In this document: positions 61,138 to 64,000 of the stretch, piece by piece
Numbering within the stretch: position 1 is the stretch's first letter
Layout: the number at the start of each line of letters is the position of its first letter
Origin: an uncultured Bacteroidales bacterium
Lineage (GTDB): Bacteria; Bacteroidota; Bacteroidia; Bacteroidales; Muribaculaceae
Length of the DNA stretch: 64,000 bases
Direction of reading: 5' to 3'
NCBI GenBank assembly: GCA_947072905.1
Contig: CAMTKF010000001.1
Coordinates: 1 to 64,000, forward strand
Notes under the pieces: model-generated
What the model was told of the DNA's origin: nothing
Database searches by the model: none
What the model saw: only the letters and a program-made list of their open reading frames with translations
Made by a program: the position numbers and the translations under genes

Positions 61138-62622
61138 ATGTCTGACAACTCGGATTCGCTGAAAACAAAGACAGCCCGCTCTATAAAGTGGAATGTCATT
61201 GACAGAGTTTCGTCGCAAGTATTGTATGCGATAACCGGCATTGTGCTCGCACGATTGCTGTCGGTTGAGGACTTCGGTCTGGTAAGCGTAGTCCTGATTT
61301 TCCAAGCATTTGCATCTCTTCTTGTAGACAGCGGGTTCTCGTATGCACTTATACAAAGAAAAAATCCTTCGCAAACCGACTATTCGACCGTATTGTGGTT
61401 TAACATTGCGGTTGCTGTGGTCATATACACGTTACTCTATTTTCTCGCTCCTTTAATAGCCGATTTTTTTCAGGGAGACCGCAGGCTCATTCCTATATCG
61501 CGAGTCCTGTTTTTGTCGTTCATAATCAATGCCTCGGCCATAGTCCAGACCAACCGCCTGATGAAAGCTATGGACGTAAAGATGATAGCCGTAAGCAATT
61601 CGTTGGGTTTGTGCCTTGCCGGTGTTACGGGTATTGCCCTTGCCCTCGCAGGATACGGAGCATGGGCCATAGTGTGGCAGACTGTGGTTCTCGCATCCGT
61701 TAAATCCTTGGTACTGTGGACAACACAGCGATGGTTCCCGGATTTCAGATTTTCATGGACATCACTGCGCAGCTTTTTCAACATAGGATCGCGCATGATG
61801 TTCACTTCATTTCTCAACACCTTATTCCAGAATATATATTCATTTGTAATAGGCAACCGTAGCGGCATGATACCACTTGGATATTATGGCCAAAGCGACA
61901 AATGGAGCAAGATGGGAATAATGTCGCTGTATCAGGTGATTACCTCCTCGTTTCTTCCGGCTCTTTCGGCTGTTCAAGATGATGACGAACGTTTTATGCG
62001 TGTGTGTTCAAAAATGAGCCGGCTCACATCGTATCTCGTTTTTCCAAGCATGCTGGGACTTATGGCAATGGCTACGCCCATATTTCACACTCTGTTCGGG
62101 AGTAAATGGGATCCGTCGATTATTTTATTTCAACTTTTAATTTTCAGAGGGATATTTACCATCTTCACCGGTCTGTATAACAACTTCCTGCTTGCCAAGT
62201 CGCATGCTCGTACCATAATGTGGATGGAGATACTTCGCGACAGTGTGGCCATAGCAGCGCTTGTAGCCACTTTGCCATTCCTAAACGAAACAAAGCCCGG
62301 AAATCCGGTGTGGGGTCTGGAAATATTGTTGTGGGGTCAAATCTTAAGTTCGGCTATCACATTCACCGTTACCATGATTTACACTGCAAAACTCATCAAG
62401 GTCAATATTATGCGGCTAATATTCGATATAGCTCCATATCTGTGCCTTACACTGCTTATATTGCCTATAATGACCGCAGCAGGTTGGCTGAGCGATATAC
62501 CTGTAATTACTTTGATTATAGAAATCGTGGTAGCTTCCGGTCTTTATTTTGGAGCTAACAAAATATCCGGCTCAAAAATACAGGACGAAGTAATAGGCTA
62601 TTTATCAAAGAAAAAGATTTAG
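61138..62622 (+). CDS. Wzx-like polysaccharide flippase/exporter
   Basis: A 494-residue membrane protein with about fourteen hydrophobic segments, of the polysaccharide export (MATE/MOP superfamily) type. N-terminal IKWNVIDRVSSQVLYAITGIVLARLLSVEDFG and the later LGYYGQSDKW are characteristic. No glycosyltransferases lie nearby, so the transported glycan is unknown. ATG 61138 is used; the ATG at 61134 runs into a stop after two codons. Its 3' end overlaps convergent coaE by 18 bp. Confidence 0.9.
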   Translation: MSDNSDSLKTKTARSIKWNVIDRVSSQVLYAITGIVLARLLSVEDFGLVSVVLIFQAFASLLVDSGFSYALIQRKNPSQTDYSTVLWFNIAVAVVIYTLLYFLAPLIADFFQGDRRLIPISRVLFLSFIINASAIVQTNRLMKAMDVKMIAVSNSLGLCLAGVTGIALALAGYGAWAIVWQTVVLASVKSLVLWTTQRWFPDFRFSWTSLRSFFNIGSRMMFTSFLNTLFQNIYSFVIGNRSGMIPLGYYGQSDKWSKMGIMSLYQVITSSFLPALSAVQDDDERFMRVCSKMSRLTSYLVFPSMLGLMAMATPIFHTLFGSKWDPSIILFQLLIFRGIFTIFTGLYNNFLLAKSHARTIMWMEILRDSVAIAALVATLPFLNETKPGNPVWGLEILLWGQILSSAITFTVTMIYTAKLIKVNIMRLIFDIAPYLCLTLLILPIMTAAGWLSDIPVITLIIEIVVASGLYFGANKISGSKIQDEVIGYLSKKKI

Positions 62623-63192
62623 CAACTCGTGAATCTGCGGAAGAATGGCGCAATCAGGCGAATTGATTATTTTTTGATGTGGAATAGCGTTGAGCGATTC
62701 TGATTCCTGCGATTTTATTCGCGCTATAATCTGCTCCTCGCTCAAGCCATTGCGTTTCTTTACCCTTTCTATTCTCACCCGATATGGTGCGGTCACTTCC
62801 CACACATCGTCCACCATATAGACCATACCGCTGCTTACAGGTATGGCAGTCTCTACAAACTTCACACCGCGCTCTGTCCCTTTATCTGTCGCCCATTGTG
62901 CAATGTCAGCTTTAACAGCTCTATGCACGATGTTATTGAGACGCAACAAGGCTTGAGAATCACGGAATACCACTTCTGAAATAAGTTTACGGTCAATGAC
63001 TCCATCTACTACTGATTGAGGATGTATTTCGTCGCACAGACGTTCATGGATTCTCAAATCAGTATCCATTATCTGCTTGGCTCTTGAATCACAATCGTAT
63101 ACTTCATAACCGAGCGAACGCAGAATCTCAGAAACTACTGATTTGCCGGAACCGATGCCTCCGCAAATTGCAATCAACCGGACTTTTTTCAT
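62605..63192 (-). CDS. coaE: Dephospho-CoA kinase
   Basis: Last step of CoA synthesis. The 195-residue P-loop kinase has ICGGIGSGKSVVSEIL (9-24), YDCDSRAK and the adenylate-kinase-like lid region VRIERVKKRNGLSEEQ. It overlaps the YbbR gene by 4 nt, the usual arrangement in Bacteroidales. Together with panC and panD this window covers the first and last stages of CoA synthesis. Confidence 0.96.
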   Translation of the reverse strand: MKKVRLIAICGGIGSGKSVVSEILRSLGYEVYDCDSRAKQIMDTDLRIHERLCDEIHPQSVVDGVIDRKLISEVVFRDSQALLRLNNIVHRAVKADIAQWATDKGTERGVKFVETAIPVSSGMVYMVDDVWEVTAPYRVRIERVKKRNGLSEEQIIARIKSQESESLNAIPHQKIINSPDCAILPQIHELLNLFL

Positions 63193-64000
63193 AATTCCTC
63201 AATGTAATATTCAGCACTGTCAGAAGCCAGATGCACGTTTTGAAGATTATCTGAAGCCTCTGAAATACGCAGTTTTATCATTCTTGAATTGCTGTGGTTG
63301 ATTGAATTGTAATCGGCGGTAACACGTATGTACGGGTCTGTATTTTTATAATCCGATACAGATATCATATACATTACCTCTACCTGGGCCGGAAATGTAA
63401 TGAGCTTCTGACCTTCAGGAACATTTACCGCATCAACAGTAACCTTACGGGTCTTGAATATCAACGGCTCCACATTGAATGTAAGATCAATTGAATCGGG
63501 AATCACGCACGAATTTGCCGGAGGTATAAGTGCTACTCGTTTGGTTACCGTCTCGTTGATAGAGTTAAGGCGTATAGGTTCGGTAGTAATGGCTTCCACC
63601 GATTCGGGTAATACACCTATGGTATAAACTTTTACAGAATCGGCCGAGAGTTTGGGCTGTCCAGTTATGGTAGCCTGCGGGCCGGGTGTGACGATATAGT
63701 CAGGATTAACCGGCAGAATTACCGGCGGCTGAGATGTAAACGACAGATTGATTGAGTCGGGCGAGATTACAATGACATTTGCTCCGTCAAAAGCGTTTCT
63801 TGCAATCGACTTGAGGTCTGTATCGGTCAATCGTATGCTGTTCCCTACCCTGTATTGTCTGAAATCAATGTTGAAGTCGGGTATTCTGCCCCAGTTGAGT
63901 TTCATCAACTGAGTACCCTTGGCGTTGATACTGACCGACATTATCTGCGGCACCCTCGACACGATAGTTATCGAATCGGGCACATGAGTGATTTTAACCG
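63189..64000 (-). CDS. YbbR-domain protein (partial, 5' end outside window)
   Basis: The frame is open to the right edge; about 270 residues are visible and the N-terminus is missing. Repeated beta-rich units with motifs such as VTKRVALIPP and RKVTVDAVNVPEGQKLITFP match YbbR domains. In Firmicutes YbbR proteins (CdaR) regulate the diadenylate cyclase CdaA; in Bacteroidales the gene typically lies between yajC and coaE. A membrane anchor would be in the missing part. Confidence 0.82.
   Translation of the reverse strand, partial: VKITHVPDSITIVSRVPQIMSVSINAKGTQLMKLNWGRIPDFNIDFRQYRVGNSIRLTDTDLKSIARNAFDGANVIVISPDSINLSFTSQPPVILPVNPDYIVTPGPQATITGQPKLSADSVKVYTIGVLPESVEAITTEPIRLNSINETVTKRVALIPPANSCVIPDSIDLTFNVEPLIFKTRKVTVDAVNVPEGQKLITFPAQVEVMYMISVSDYKNTDPYIRVTADYNSINHSNSRMIKLRISEASDNLQNVHLASDSAEYYIEEL

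Noticed and set aside
1..64000. tRNA, rRNA, SRP RNA, CRISPR repeats, insertion sequences, integrase or attachment sites
   Set aside because: I looked for cloverleaf/CCA ends, regularly spaced repeats, transposase motifs and terminal repeats in all gaps and saw none. An Infernal/tRNAscan run would be decisive.

Overview
This window reads as a chromosomal core segment of an obligate gut-type Bacteroidales bacterium, most likely Muribaculaceae or a close relative (inference). Seen directly: many genes are preceded by the Bacteroidetes promoter pattern TTTG, 19-20 nt, TAnnTTTG, and recognisable Shine-Dalgarno sites are absent. Clade-typical families and neighbourhoods occur: a GLPGLI-family gene, DUF4492-cydA-cydB, M23 peptidase divergent from alaS, dxs-trkA-trkH, gmk-nadD-DUF5063, YbbR-coaE. 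No tRNA, rRNA, CRISPR array, insertion sequence or phage gene was found.

Layout. 1-3250 is the only accessory-looking part: the tail of a beta-propeller-like gene, a frameshifted GLPGLI gene, about 1.5 kb of AT-rich DNA without a convincing gene, and an XRE-type regulator behind a good promoter and several palindromes. 3.4-6.4 kb is the cytochrome bd oxidase operon. 6.5-16.2 kb is mostly minus-strand: rarA, a TPR protein, a PstS-like lipoprotein, a two-helix membrane protein, fmt, an RluA-type pseudouridine synthase, a phosphohexomutase, a MerR regulator and an M23 peptidase. 16.3-29.0 kb is plus-strand: alaS, an esterase, recF, a DUF721/DciA-like protein, a thioesterase, then a TerD-like/polyferredoxin/aldo-keto reductase operon, a small lipoprotein, a YitT-family membrane protein and cdsA.

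29.0-32.8 kb is a minus-strand operon (aminotransferase, porin, exonuclease III, HAD phosphatase). A small HTH-like protein and a universal-stress-protein fusion follow. A minus-strand operon then encodes a tiny membrane protein, Dxs and the TrkA/TrkH potassium uptake pair. Divergent from it are panC-panD-ffh-folD-capA, tpiA, a SPOR protein with folE, class II aldolase and a GadC-like permease. lplA-gcvT-gcvH-gcvPA-gcvPB-lpdA (49.4-56.0 kb) is a complete glycine cleavage system headed by its lipoylation enzyme. The window ends with gmk-nadD-DUF5063-M18 peptidase (minus), dusB-DUF2807-flippase (plus), and YbbR-coaE (minus, running off the right edge).

The genes mostly serve central metabolism: one-carbon and folate flow (gcv, folD, folE, fmt), pantothenate/CoA (panC, panD, coaE), glycolysis (tpiA, fba), DNA replication and repair (recF, rarA, xth) and low-oxygen respiration (cydAB). 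The least ordinary part is 21.7-26.5 kb. There, a membrane polyferredoxin with an internal twin-arginine segment is translationally coupled to a Tat-exported, ferredoxin-tailed aldo/keto reductase and preceded by a TerD-like protein. The promoter of this operon is followed at once by a large hairpin with a T-run that ends just before the first start codon.
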